DNA of 64,000 bases from Amia ocellicauda (taxonomy: Eukaryota > Chordata > Actinopteri > Amiiformes > Amiidae). Of this stretch, positions 32,809-44,447 are shown piece after piece. The notes under the pieces are model-generated. The model was not told the DNA's origin. It saw only the letters and a program-made list of their open reading frames with translations, and made no database searches. The stretch's first letter is position 1. Every line of letters starts with the position of its first letter. Made by a program: the position numbers and the translations under genes. The stretch covers positions 28,616,298-28,680,297 of the forward strand of contig NC_089856.1 of the NCBI RefSeq assembly GCF_036373705.1. The letters run 5' to 3'.

Positions 32809-33117
32809 TCGACCTCTTTGCTACTCATGCAACGACTCACATGCAGCAGCTGCTGGAGGAAGGGAAATCTGCATCCACTCTGAAGGTTTATCTGTCTGCT
32901 ATCAGCATACAAAGATAAAATTGACACTGTCTCCCCATGAGACCACTTCCTGGCGACCCAATTCCTGATGGGAGCAAGGCAGCTTAGATGCCATTGAAGG
33001 TCACAGTTCCAGTCTGGGACTTGGAACTGGTCCTTCAGGGGCTTAGCAGAGCTCCTTTTGAGCCAGTTTCCACAACGGAGCTCCAATTTCTGTCGCTTAC
33101 AGTTTCGTTCCTTTTAG
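32809..33117 (+). mobile_element. DIRS-type retroelement fossil, unit a (partial)
   Basis: This is the 3' part of the fragment seen in full units, with tyrosine-recombinase-like sequence. It is broken. Confidence 0.75.
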
Positions 33118-33420
33118 TGATAAACACTCAAATTTTCAATGTAAATGCAGTGTTTCTGCCCTGAAGATGTTGTGATTTTCATATGTCAAACTATTAATTT
33201 TATCCAACTCTTTATAATTTTCATCACACAACGGTTTTATAAAGGAGTCGCACGTTATTCGGGTGCAGCGGTTGAGTGTAGTATGAAATGCTGACAGTTC
33301 TACTGTTAATATATAAATATCAACATGTATCTGTAGGGAATCGGACCTCCTGCTCTTTCTTCATGTTCTGCTTATTTTTCACCAAAAAATATAAATATGC
33401 ACATGCGCTGTAAACGGTAT

Positions 33421-33515
33421 ACAGTGGCGCATTAACATCTGCTAGACGGGGACATTTGTCCTCTGACTGTCGTGTTTCGATTCTACTTACAAGTACAGCA
33501 CGTTAATACAAAATA

Positions 33516-33572
<57 letters not shown>

Positions 33573-34105
33573 ATACTACTACCAATAATAATAATAATAA
33601 TAATAATAATTGAACCACTTCACCATCTTAATAAAAAGAAAATTATACTTTCTGCATTTGTTTGCATTGCTTTCCAATTTATTAAAATGCAAACAAAGGT
33701 TATTATTATTTTTATACAAATTATATCAATCTAAATTAGTGGGGGTGGGGGGTGCCTGCAGATCGAGTTCAGCCCGGCGACGAGAGCGGGGCTCAACATG
33801 TGCACTTGCGCATTAAAGTATCTCTTGGTTGTGTTGGTTATTGTGTGTCGGTTCACTCTCCTCATGTCTGTTTGTGTTTCTGATGCACATTTCTTGCTGA
33901 TAGAAAAACGTCTATTGTTTCATGTTATGCTCTATCGTTTTTTTGTTGTCCGCGATCGCACCCCCCACCCCCGCTAATTTATATGTATGTAATTTGTATA
34001 ATATTAAAGAATAATTAAGTTTGTTTTTCATTTTAATAAATTGGAAAGCAAGGCAATCACATGCAGAAAGTTTCATTTCCTTTTGATGGTGAAGTGGTAC
34101 AACAG

Positions 34106-34143
<38 letters not shown>

Positions 34144-34241
34144 ATTTTTTTATTAAGACGTGCTGTACTGGTAAGCAGAATGGAAATGCGACAGTCAGAG
34201 AGGAAATGTTCCTGTTTAGCAGATGTTAACTGCGCCACTAT
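33421..34241. repeat. long imperfect palindrome, unit a
   Basis: The left arm (about 33421-33775) and right arm (about 33950-34241) are inverted copies: GTGGCGCATTAACATCTGCT against AGCAGATGTTAACTGCGCCA, and GTGGGGGTGGGGGG against CCCCCCACCCCC. The spacer is about 175 bp. Confidence 0.88.
33517..33610. repeat. ATT/AAT microsatellite in palindrome left arm
   Basis: A TTA run and an AAT run flank ATAATACTACTACC, so the stretch is also self-complementary. It recurs with variable length at about 38862, 46494, 50467, 54416 and 58437. Confidence 0.9.
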
Positions 34242-34517
34242 AATCCCTGATGTGGTAAATCTACCTGAATCTACGGAGCGTTCTCTGTATTTTTCGGAAA
34301 TATTTAGTATTTTGGGACCCTCAAAGTCCTAACAACCATAAAAATGATAAATGTTATTTCTCAATATGAAGGGGTACAAAGTAAGAGCCCATAGCCAAAA
34401 ACATGTTTTCTGTGTGGGATATGGACTTTAAATTATTATAATGTGTAATTCCTAAAAAAAATTAATGGCAAAGAGGCATCAGATGAATGCAGAATGTTTA
34501 TAGTATGCCATGGTAAC

Positions 34518-35463
34518 TGGAGATCGAACGATACTGTTTTTTCGTGTCAGATACAAACACCGATAATTGGGAAGCAGCATTTTCCGATAACCGATATATC
34601 GTCCAATATGTACTTCTTTTGTTAGTATGCAGAACGGACCGTTTTCGTGCTTGGATTCCTAAAAAACGTGGCTCTCATAGAGAAATTGTAACAAATATGC
34701 ACCAAAGGCAGAATTTGTACATTTGAGCAATAAACTTTAGGTTAATATACATTTTCATCATAAATAACAACCACAGATCAAATTAAAAAATGTCTTAGTA
34801 AATGGGAGAATAAAAGAACAAATATGCATGTTCTATACATCAGAACAAAGGACAAGGTATATGAACAACTCCACACACAATCAGAAGTGTTTGCTTGTTC
34901 TATACCTTAGAGCAAATAATAAGATAGTGTTAAGTGCTGGCTGGCCTAGCTTAGGCTATATAAGCATTTTACACAGGTCGGGTTCTCCTAAGGTTCGCAA
35001 GTCCTGCTCAGTGCTCAGTACTGCCGATCCAACAGTGGCAAGCACAGCTTCTCTGCATTTTGTCCCAAGAGGGAGCTCTGTTGTTTTTGTTGTGGTTGGT
35101 TGTTGTTATTTTAAAATGTATTTTAAAATGCCCTCAGAAGTGTAACTTATTTACTTCATATGTTATACGTATTGAAATACGATTCATAGCCAAAACATGA
35201 TGTAGGATTTGAAATAGTTTTACCATTTTTGCAACATCTTCAGCAAGCCTGGTTGTAATCGCTTTATTTTAGTTACTAGTATTCAATTGGAAAGAGATTT
35301 AATTTACTTTTCCGTCAATTAAATTTGTAAAATGTGTATTTAGCCAATAGTCTGAGAAATTGTCGATGCATTAGTGGTGTGCATTCCTGCCGATTGCTGA
35401 TAGTTTCAAAAAGCTGTTATCGGCCCCGAAAAACCGGCCGACCGATAAATCGTTGGACCTCTA
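34518..35463. mobile_element. non-autonomous hAT element, unit a
   Basis: The 946 bp element is flanked by an exact 8 bp duplication, ATGGTAAC, at 34510-34517 and 35464-35471, as hAT transposons make. The ends are imperfect inverted repeats (TGGAGATCGAACGAT at the left; TAGAGGTCCAACGAT read inward from the right). Subterminal GATAACCGATATATCG and CGGCCCCGAAAAACCGGCCG motifs fit the family. It has no transposase; its short ORFs have no known similarity. Confidence 0.85.
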
Positions 35464-35788
35464 ATGGTAACCTTATTTTTCACTTGGAACTGTGCAGTCC
35501 AGGCTGGCTAATTCGCGTTCAAAGTTTAAGACATACTGGTACTCAATACCCATTTGGACCCAGGGAGTATTCGACATTCGATCCAAAGGGTTAAAAAGCT
35601 GTAAATGAGAAAAAGTGCCCTCTGTTGGCCACTCTAGTGCATTACCTTTCAAAGGAAGGAAAGATTAAGTGTTAAATGACACTCTGTGTGTGCGTATGTA
35701 TGTATGTATGTTTAGGTCATGGTTAGAGATGTTTTACAGAGTCATTAAGAGCGAATAAGGAAAGCACGTAGAACCAAAAGTAGCCAAC

Positions 35789-35821
35789 CTCCCCGTCGGG
35801 GAATCGAACCCCGGTCTCCCG
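35789..35821 (-). pseudogene. tRNA-Asp fragment (3' half)
   Basis: Only the T-arm and 3' acceptor strand remain (about 33 nt); the sequence then breaks into GGGGTTTGTTG filler. It lacks the A box and anticodon. Confidence 0.92.
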
Positions 35822-35852
35822 GGGTTTGTTGTTTATAGTATGCCATGGTAAC

Positions 35853-36798
35853 TGGAGATCGAACGATACTGTTTTTTCGTGTCAGATACAAACACCGATA
35901 ATTGGGAAGCAGCATTTTCCGATAACCGATATATCGTCCAATATGTACTTCTTTTGTTAGTATGCAGAACGGACCGTTTTCGTGCTTGGATTCCTAAAAA
36001 ACGTGGCTCTCATAGAGAAATTGTAACAAATATGCACCAAAGGCAGAATTTGTACATTTGAGCAATAAACTTTAGGTTAATATACATTTTCATCATAAAT
36101 AACAACCACAGATCAAATTAAAAAATGTCTTAGTAAATGGGAGAATAAAAGAACAAATATGCATGTTCTATACATCAGAACAAAGGACAAGGTATATGAA
36201 CAACTCCACACACAATCAGAAGTGTTTGCTTGTTCTATACCTTAGAGCAAATAATAAGATAGTGTTAAGTGCTGGCTGGCCTAGCTTAGGCTATATAAGC
36301 ATTTTACACAGGTCGGGTTCTCCTAAGGTTCGCAAGTCCTGCTCAGTGCTCAGTACTGCCGATCCAACAGTGGCAAGCACAGCTTCTCTGCATTTTGTCC
36401 CAAGAGGGAGCTCTGTTGTTTTTGTTGTGGTTGGTTGTTGTTATTTTAAAATGTATTTTAAAATGCCCTCAGAAGTGTAACTTATTTACTTCATATGTTA
36501 TACGTATTGAAATACGATTCATAGCCAAAACATGATGTAGGATTTGAAATAGTTTTACCATTTTTGCAACATCTTCAGCAAGCCTGGTTGTAATCGCTTT
36601 ATTTTAGTTACTAGTATTCAATTGGAAAGAGATTTAATTTACTTTTCCGTCAATTAAATTTGTAAAATGTGTATTTAGCCAATAGTCTGAGAAATTGTCG
36701 ATGCATTAGTGGTGTGCATTCCTGCCGATTGCTGATAGTTTCAAAAAGCTGTTATCGGCCCCGAAAAACCGGCCGACCGATAAATCGTTGGACCTCTA
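35853..36798. mobile_element. non-autonomous hAT element, unit b
   Basis: This is a 946 bp copy with the same flanking ATGGTAAC. Confidence 0.85.
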
Positions 36799-37123
36799 AT
36801 GGTAACCTTATTTTTCACTTGGAACTGTGCAGTCCAGGCTGGCTAATTCGCGTTCAAAGTTTAAGACATACTGGTACTCAATACCCATTTGGACCCAGGG
36901 AGTATTCGACATTCGATCCAAAGGGTTAAAAAGCTGTAAATGAGAAAAAGTGCCCTCTGTTGGCCACTCTAGTGCATTACCTTTCAAAGGAAGGAAAGAT
37001 TAAGTGTTAAATGACACTCTGTGTGTGCGTATGTATGTATGTATGTTTAGGTCATGGTTAGAGATGTTTTACAGAGTCATTAAGAGCGAATAAGGAAAGC
37101 ACGTAGAACCAAAAGTAGCCAAC

Positions 37124-37195
37124 CTCCCCGTCGGGGAATCGAACCCCGGTCTCCCGCGTGACAGGCGGGGATACTTACCACTATACTAACGAGGA
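37124..37195 (-). tRNA. tRNA-Asp (anticodon GTC)
   Basis: The gene is intact at 72 nt, divergent from the Gly 268 bp away. Downstream on the minus strand the T run is TTTT, shorter than TTTTT at 18326. Confidence 0.95.
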
Positions 37196-37463
37196 CAAGT
37201 TAGGATTCTAATCTGCCTCATCGAGCTAAGGACCCCAGGCCAGCTCATGTCACTGGATGCTCAATCTGCCACATGTGCACCTTTTCTGTGCATGCTGCAA
37301 TAGGGGATTAACACTGACTGAAATGCAGTGGTGTTCCATTAGGCCAGTGGCAGAGGGTAGCAAAGAAAGGTTTTGCCAGGCATACAGGTGATGACTGTAG
37401 GGGAAACAGAGGTTGTTTTGCAGACAGATTTTAACAGAACACCTAAAAATCAGTGTCATGTGA

Positions 37464-37534
37464 GCATTGGTGGTTCAGTGGTAGAATTCTCGCCTGCCAC
37501 GCGGGAGGCCCGGGTTCGATTCCCGGCCAATGCA
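37464..37534 (+). tRNA. tRNA-Gly (anticodon GCC)
   Basis: The gene is intact at 71 nt. The terminator is TTTT (CCCATTTTCTGG). Confidence 0.95.
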
Positions 37535-37575
37535 ACTTCCCATTTTCTGGAAACCACGATTGATTTTGTTGGCTT

Positions 37576-38460
37576 ACACTACATGGCTGGGAAAACGCCT
37601 ACGGGCTGCACCAAGCAAGACAGACACTGCCGACACCCCGTGACTCCAGCATGCAGGAGGACACTGGATTGTTACAGCAATTTATGCCTCGGATGTCCCA
37701 TCGGCTGCCCTGACCGGAGGGAAGTCGTTGCGAGAGACGCCTCCAACTCCAGCTGGGGCACAGACTGGAATGGGATCGGGGTACAGAGGACATGTAGCGT
37801 TCTCTGATCATCCTCCCACGTCAATGCACAGGAGCTGCAAGCTGTGTCACTGGCGCTGTGCCCCTTCCAGCACGTCCTTTTCAACAAGCATGTCTTAGTT
37901 TGGACAGACAACGCGACAGTGGTGGCTTACATCCCCCACCACAGGGGGCATGCGCTCACCCAGACTGCATTGTGCGACATTCAAACTTCTCCTGTGGGCC
38001 CAGGACAATCTCCAATCAATCAGGGCAATACACCTGCCAGGTGTGTCCAACACAAAACCGCGGACCTGCTCTCTCGTGGAGGACCAGACAGCTTGGTGAT
38101 TGAATCCTCAAGTGGTGGAGCAGATCTGGGAGACGCTGGGATGAGCTCGAATCGACCTCTTTGCTACTCATGCAACGACTCACATGCAGCAGCTGCTGGA
38201 GGAAGGGAAATCTGCATCCACTCTGAAGGTTTATCTGTCTGCTATCAGCATACAAAGATAAAATTGACACTGTCTCCCCATGAGACCACTTCCTGGCGAC
38301 CCAATTCCTGATGGGAGCAAGGCAGCTTAGATGCCATTGAAGGTCACAGTTCCAGTCTGGGACTTGGAACTGGTCCTTCAGGGGCTTAGCAGAGCTCCTT
38401 TTGAGCCAGTTTCCACAACGGAGCTCCAATTTCTGTCGCTTACAGTTTCGTTCCTTTTAG
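37576..38460 (+). mobile_element. DIRS-type retroelement fossil, unit 1
   Basis: The fragment contains RNase H (VLVWTDNATVVAYI, then TADLLSRGGP) followed by the start of a tyrosine recombinase, the order found in DIRS elements. It is clearly broken and has no ends, so it was captured as a fragment and amplified with the tRNA unit. Confidence 0.85.
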
Positions 38461-38763
38461 TGATAAACACTCAAATTTTCAATGTAAATGCAGTGTTTCT
38501 GCCCTGAAGATGTTGTGATTTTCATATGTCAAACTATTAATTTTATCCAACTCTTTATAATTTTCATCACACAACGGTTTTATAAAGGAGTCGCACGTTA
38601 TTCGGGTGCAGCGGTTGAGTGTAGTATGAAATGTTGACGGTTCTACTGTTAATATATAAATATCAACATGTATCTGTAGGGAATCGGACCTCCTGCTCTT
38701 TCTTCATGTTCTGCTTATTTTTCACCAAAAAATATAAATATGCACATGCGCTGTAAACGGTAT

Positions 38764-38858
38764 ACAGTGGCGCATTAACATCTGCTAGACGGGGACATTT
38801 GTCCTCTGACTGTCGTGTTTCGATTCTACTTACATGTACAGCACGTTAATACAAAATA

Positions 38859-38900
<42 letters not shown>

Positions 38901-39436
38901 ATACTACTACCAATAATAATAATAATAATAATAATAATAATTGAACCACTTCACCATCTTAATAAAAAGAAAATTATACTTTCTGCATTTGTTTGCATTG
39001 CTTTCCAATTTATTAAAATGCAAACAAAGGTTATTATTATTTTTATACAAATTATATCAATCTAAATTAGTGGGGGTGGGGGGTGCCTGCAGATCGAGTT
39101 CAGCCCGGCGACGAGAGCGGGGCTCAACATGTGCACTTGCGCATTAAAGTATCTCTTGGTTGTGTTGGTTATTGTGTGTCGGTTCACTCTCCTCATGTCT
39201 GTTTGTGTTTCTGATGCACATTTCTTGCTGATAGAAAAACGTCTATTGTTTCATGTTATGCTCTATCGTTTTTTTGTTGTCCGCGATCGCACCCCCCACC
39301 CCCGCTAATTTATATGTATGTAATTTGTATAATATTAAAGAATAATTAAGTTTGTTTTTCATTTTAATAAATTGGAAAGCAATGCAATCACATGCAGAAA
39401 GTTTCATTTCCTTTTGATGGTGAAGTGGTACAACAG

Positions 39437-39474
<38 letters not shown>

Positions 39475-39571
39475 ATTTTTTTATTAAGACGTGCTGTACT
39501 GGTAAGCAGAATGGAAATGCGACAGTCAGAGAGGAAATGTTCCTGTTTAGCAGATGTTAACTGCGCCACTA
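38764..39571. repeat. long imperfect palindrome, unit 1
   Basis: Same arms and spacer as in unit a, with different ATT run lengths. Confidence 0.88.
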
Positions 39572-39848
39572 TAATCCCTGATGTGGTAAATCTACCTGAA
39601 TCTACGGAGCGTTCTCTGTATTTTTCGGAAATATTTAGTATTTTGGGACCCTCAAAGTCCTAACAACCATAAAAATGATAAATGTTATTTCTCAATATGA
39701 AGGGGTACAAAGTAAGAGCCCATAGCCAAAAACATGTTTTCTGTGTGGGATATGGACTTTAAATTATTATAATGTGTAATTCCTAAAAAAAATTAATGGC
39801 AAAGAGGCATCAGATGAATGCAGAATGTTTATAGTATGCCATGGTAAC

Positions 39849-40794
39849 TGGAGATCGAACGATACTGTTTTTTCGTGTCAGATACAAACACCGATAATTG
39901 GGAAGCAGCATTTTCCGATAACCGATATATCGTCCAATATGTACTTCTTTTGTTAGTATGCAGAACGGACCGTTTTCGTGCTTGGATTCCTAAAAAACGT
40001 GGCTCTCATAGAGAAATTGTAACAAATATGCACCAAAGGCAGAATTTGTACATTTGAGCAATAAACTTTAGGTTAATATACATTTTCATCATAAATAACA
40101 ACCACAGATCAAATTAAAAAATGTCTTAGTAAATGGGAGAATAAAAGAACAAATATGCATGTTCTATACATCAGAACAAAGGACAAGGTATATGAACAAC
40201 TCCACACACAATCAGAAGTGTTTGCTTGTTCTATACCTTAGAGCAAATAATAAGATAGTGTTAAGTGCTGGCTGGCCTAGCTTAGGCTATATAAGCATTT
40301 TACACAGGTCGGGTTCTCCTAAGGTTCGCAAGTCCTGCTCAGTGCTCAGTACTGCCGATCCAACAGTGGCAAGCACAGCTTCTCTGCATTTTGTCCCAAG
40401 AGGGAGCTCTGTTGTTTTTGTTGTGGTTGGTTGTTGTTATTTTAAAATGTATTTTAAAATGCCCTCAGAAGTGTAACTTATTTACTTCATATGTTATACG
40501 TATTGAAATACGATTCATAGCCAAAACATGATGTAGGATTTGAAATAGTTTTACCATTTTTGCAACATCTTCAGCAAGCCTGGTTGTAATCGCTTTATTT
40601 TAGTTACTAGTATTCAATTGGAAAGAGATTTAATTTACTTTTCCGTCAATTAAATTTGTAAAATGTGTATTTAGCCAATAGTCTGAGAAATTGTCGATGC
40701 ATTAGTGGTGTGCATTCCTGCCGATTGCTGATAGTTTCAAAAAGCTGTTATCGGCCCCGAAAAACCGGCCGACCGATAAATCGTTGGACCTCTA
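39849..40794. mobile_element. non-autonomous hAT element, unit 1
   Basis: This is a 946 bp copy with the same flanking ATGGTAAC. Confidence 0.85.
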
Positions 40795-41119
40795 ATGGTA
40801 ACCTTATTTTTCACTTGGAACTGTGCAGTCCAGGCTGGCTAATTCGCGTTCAAAGTTTAAGACATACTGGTACTCAATACCCATTTGGACCCAGGGAGTA
40901 TTCGACATTCGATCCAAAGGGTTAAAAAGCTGTAAATGAGAAAAAGTGCCCTCTGTTGGCCACTCTAGTGCATTACCTTTCAAAGGAAGGAAAGATTAAG
41001 TGTTAAATGACACTCTGTGTGTGCGTATGTATGTATGTATGTTTAGGTCATGGTTAGAGATGTTTTACAGAGTCATTAAGAGCGAATAAGGAAAGCACGT
41101 AGAACCAAAAGTAGCCAAC

Positions 41120-41191
41120 CTCCCCGTCGGGGAATCAAACCCCAGTCTCCCGCGTGACAGGCGGGGATACTTACCACTATACTAACGAGGA
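41120..41191 (-). pseudogene. tRNA-Asp copy with T-arm changes
   Basis: On the minus strand the T-loop reads TTTGATT where the others have TTCGATT, changing C56 and the B box, and the T-stem opens CTGGGG, giving a U-G pair. Both are C-to-T changes at CpG. It is probably weakly transcribed or dead; the anticodon and acceptor stem are intact. Confidence 0.75.
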
Positions 41192-41459
41192 CAAGTTAGG
41201 AGTCTAATCTGCCTCATCGAGCTAAGGACCCCAGGCCAGCTCATGTCACTGGATGCTCAATCTGCCACATGTGCACCTTTTCTGTGCATGCTGCAATAGG
41301 GGATTAACACTGACTGAAATGCAGTGGTGTTCCATTAGGCCAGTGGCAGAGGGTAGCAAAGAAAGGTTTTGCCAGGCATACAGGTGATGACTGTAGGGGA
41401 AACAGAGGTTGTTTTGCAGACAGATTTTAACAGAACACCTAAAAATCAGTGTCATCTGA

Positions 41460-41530
41460 GCATTGGTGGTTCAGTGGTAGAATTCTCGCCTGCCACGCGG
41501 GAGGCCCGGGTTCGATTCCCGGCCAATGCA
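41460..41530 (+). tRNA. tRNA-Gly (anticodon GCC)
   Basis: The gene is intact at 71 nt, followed by CCCGTTTTCTGG with a TTTT terminator. Confidence 0.95.
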
Positions 41531-41571
41531 ACTTCCCGTTTTCTGGAAACCACGATTGATTTTGTTGGCTT

Positions 41572-42456
41572 ACACTACATGGCTGGGAAAACGCCTACGG
41601 GCTGCACCAAGCAAGACAGACACTACCGACACCCCGTGACTCCAGCGTGCAGGAGGACACTGGATTGTTACAGCAATTTATGCCTCGGATGTCCCATCGG
41701 CTGCCCTGACCGGAGGGAAGTCGTTGCGAGAGACGCCTCCAACTCCAGCTGGGGCACAGACTGGAATGGGATCGGGGTACAGAGGACATGTAGCGTTCTC
41801 TGATCATCCTCCCACGTCAATGCACAGGAGCTGCAAGCTGTGTCACTGGCGCTGTGCCCCTTCCAGCACGTCCTTTTCAACAAGCATGTCTTAGTTTGGA
41901 CAGACAACGCGACAGTGGTGGCTTACATCCCCCACCACAGGGGGCATGCGCTCACCCAGACTGCATTGTGCGACATTCAAACTTCTCCTGTGGGCCCAGG
42001 ACAATCTCCAATCAATCAGGGCAATACACCTGCCAGGTGTGTCCAACACAAAACCGCGGACCTGCTCTCTCGTGGAGGACCAGACAGCTTGGTGATTGAA
42101 TCCTCAAGTGGTGGAGCAGATCTGGGAGACGCTGGGATGAGCTCGAATCGACCTCTTTGCTACTCATGCAACGACTCACATGCAGCAGCTGCTGGAGGAA
42201 GGGAAATCTGCATCCACTCTGAAGGTTTATCTGTCTGCTATCAGCATACAAAGATAAAATTGACACTGTCTCCCCATGAGACCACTTCCTGGCGACCCAA
42301 TTCCTGATGGGAGCAAGGCAGCTTAGATGCCATTGAAGGTCACAGTTCCAGTCTGGGACTTGGAACTGGTCCTTCAGGGGCTTAGCAGAGCTCCTTTTGA
42401 GCCAGTTTCCACAACGGAGCTCCAATTTCTGTCGCTTACAGTTTCGTTCCTTTTAG
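41572..42456 (+). mobile_element. DIRS-type retroelement fossil, unit 2
   Basis: This is a near-identical copy of the unit 1 fragment, also broken. Confidence 0.85.
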
Positions 42457-42934
42457 TGATAAACACTCAAATTTTCAATGTAAATGCAGTGTTTCTGCCC
42501 TGAAGATGTTGTGATTTTCATATGTCAAACTATTAATTTTATCCAACTCTTTATAATTTTCATCACACAACGGTTTTATAAAGGAGTCGCACGTTATTCG
42601 GGTGCAGCGGTTGAGTTTAGTATGAAATGTTGACGGTTCTACTGTTAATATATAAATATCAACATGTATCTGTAGGGAATCGGACCTCCTGCTCTTTCTT
42701 CATGTTCTGCTTATTTTTCACCAAAAAATATAAATATGCACATGCGCTGTAAACGGTATACAGTGGCGCATTAACATCTGCACTTGCGCATTAAAGTATC
42801 TCTTGGTTGTGTTGGTTATTGTGTGTCGGTTCACTCTCCTCATGTCTGTTTGTGTTTCTGATGCACATTTCTTGCTGATAGAAAAACGTCTATTGTTTCA
42901 TGTTATGCTCTATCGTTTTTTTGTTGTCCGCGAT

Positions 42935-43083
42935 TGCACCCCCCACCCCCGCTAATTTATATGTATGTAATTTGTATAATATTAAAGAATAATTAAGTTT
43001 GTTTTTCATTTTAATAAATTGGAAAGCAATGCAATCACATGCAGAAAGTTTCATTTCCTTTTGATGGTGAAGTGGTACAACAG

Positions 43084-43127
<44 letters not shown>

Positions 43128-43224
43128 ATTTTTTTATTAAGACGTGCTGTACTGGTAAGCAGAATGGAAATGCGACAGTCAGAGAGGAAATGTTCCTGTT
43201 TAGCAGATGTTAACTGCGCCACTA
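42935..43224. repeat. palindrome right arm only, unit 2
   Basis: The left arm is deleted, leaving the right arm alone with its ATT run. Confidence 0.85.
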
Positions 43225-43501
43225 TAATCCCTGATGTGGTAAATCTACCTGAATCTACGGAGCGTTCTCTGTATTTTTCGGAAATATTTAGTATTTTGGG
43301 ACCCTCAAAGTCCTAACAACCATAAAAATGATAAATGTTATTTCTCAATATGAAGGGGTACAAAGTAAGAGCCCATAGCCAAAAACATGTTTTCTGTGTG
43401 GGATATGGACTTTAAATTATTATAATGTGTAATTCCTAAAAAATATTAATGGCAAAGAGGCATCAGATGAATGCAGAATGTTTATAGTATGCCATGGTAA
43501 C

Positions 43502-44447
43502 TGGAGATCGAACGATACTGTTTTTTCGTGTCAGATACAAACACCGATAATTGGGAAGCAGCATTTTCCGATAACCGATATATCGTCCAATATGTACTTC
43601 TTTTGTTAGTATGCAGAACGGACCGTTTTCGTGCTTGGATTCCTAAAAAACGTGGCTCTCATAGAGAAATTGTAACAAATATGCACCAAAGGCAGAATTT
43701 GTACATTTGAGCAATAAACTTTAGGTTAATATACATTTTCATCATAAATAACAACCACAGATCAAATTAAAAAATGTCTTAGTAAATGGGAGAATAAAAG
43801 AACAAATATGCATGTTCTATACATCAGAACAAAGGACAAGGTATATGAACAACTCCACACACAATCAGAAGTGTTTGCTTGTTCTATACCTTAGAGCAAA
43901 TAATAAGATAGTGTTAAGTGCTGGCTGGCCTAGCTTAGGCTATATAAGCATTTTACACAGGTCGGGTTCTCCTAAGGTTCGCAAGTCCTGCTCAGTGCTC
44001 AGTACTGCCGATCCAACAGTGGCAAGCACAGCTTCTCTGCATTTTGTCCCAAGAGGGAGCTCTGTTGTTTTTGTTGTGGTTGGTTGTTGTTATTTTAAAA
44101 TGTATTTTAAAATGCCCTCAGAAGTGTAACTTATTTACTTCATATGTTATACGTATTGAAATACGATTCATAGCCAAAACATGATGTAGGATTTGAAATA
44201 GTTTTACCATTTTTGCAACATCTTCAGCAAGCCTGGTTGTAATCGCTTTATTTTAGTTACTAGTATTCAATTGGAAAGAGATTTAATTTACTTTTCCGTC
44301 AATTAAATTTGTAAAATGTGTATTTAGCCAATAGTCTGAGAAATTGTCGATGCATTAGTGGTGTGCATTCCTGCCGATTGCTGATAGTTTCAAAAAGCTG
44401 TTATCGGCCCCGAAAAACCGGCCGACCGATAAATCGTTGGACCTCTA
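43502..44447. mobile_element. non-autonomous hAT element, unit 2
   Basis: This is a 946 bp copy with the same flanking ATGGTAAC. Confidence 0.85.

Larger units (their letters stand above)
32624..35788. repeat. array unit a (no Gly gene)
   Basis: After the Asp gene this unit jumps through a short palindrome-arm fragment into the DIRS fossil at 32809, so the Gly gene and its flanks are absent. Palindrome 33421-34241 and hAT 34518-35463 follow. Confidence 0.9.
35789..37123. repeat. array unit b (1.3 kb, truncated)
   Basis: The unit starts with a partial Asp gene, then an ~11 bp filler (GGGGTTTGTTG), and jumps to the sequence just before the hAT element. Gly, DIRS and palindrome parts are missing. 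Confidence 0.9.
37124..41119. repeat. array unit 1, full length 3996 bp
   Basis: This is a complete reference unit: Asp, Gly, DIRS fossil, palindrome 38764-39571 and hAT 39849-40794. Its Asp gene is intact. Confidence 0.93.

Noticed and set aside
33912-34238. ORF with an isoleucine run (minus strand), repeated in the array
   Set aside because: The run is an ATT microsatellite read in one frame inside the palindrome arm.
34518-34540. GAGATCGAACGAT as a tRNA B box on the minus strand
   Set aside because: No acceptor or anticodon stem can be formed around it; it is the hAT terminal repeat.
34544-35594. Three ORFs (60, 105 and 86 codons) repeated in most array units, as possible conserved small proteins
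   Set aside because: They lie in or run out of the non-autonomous hAT element, have no family similarity, and are conserved only because the units are recent copies.
37373-37807. A 144-codon ORF in each full unit
   Set aside because: It reads through the tRNA-Gly gene and into the DIRS fossil, so it is a chance frame.
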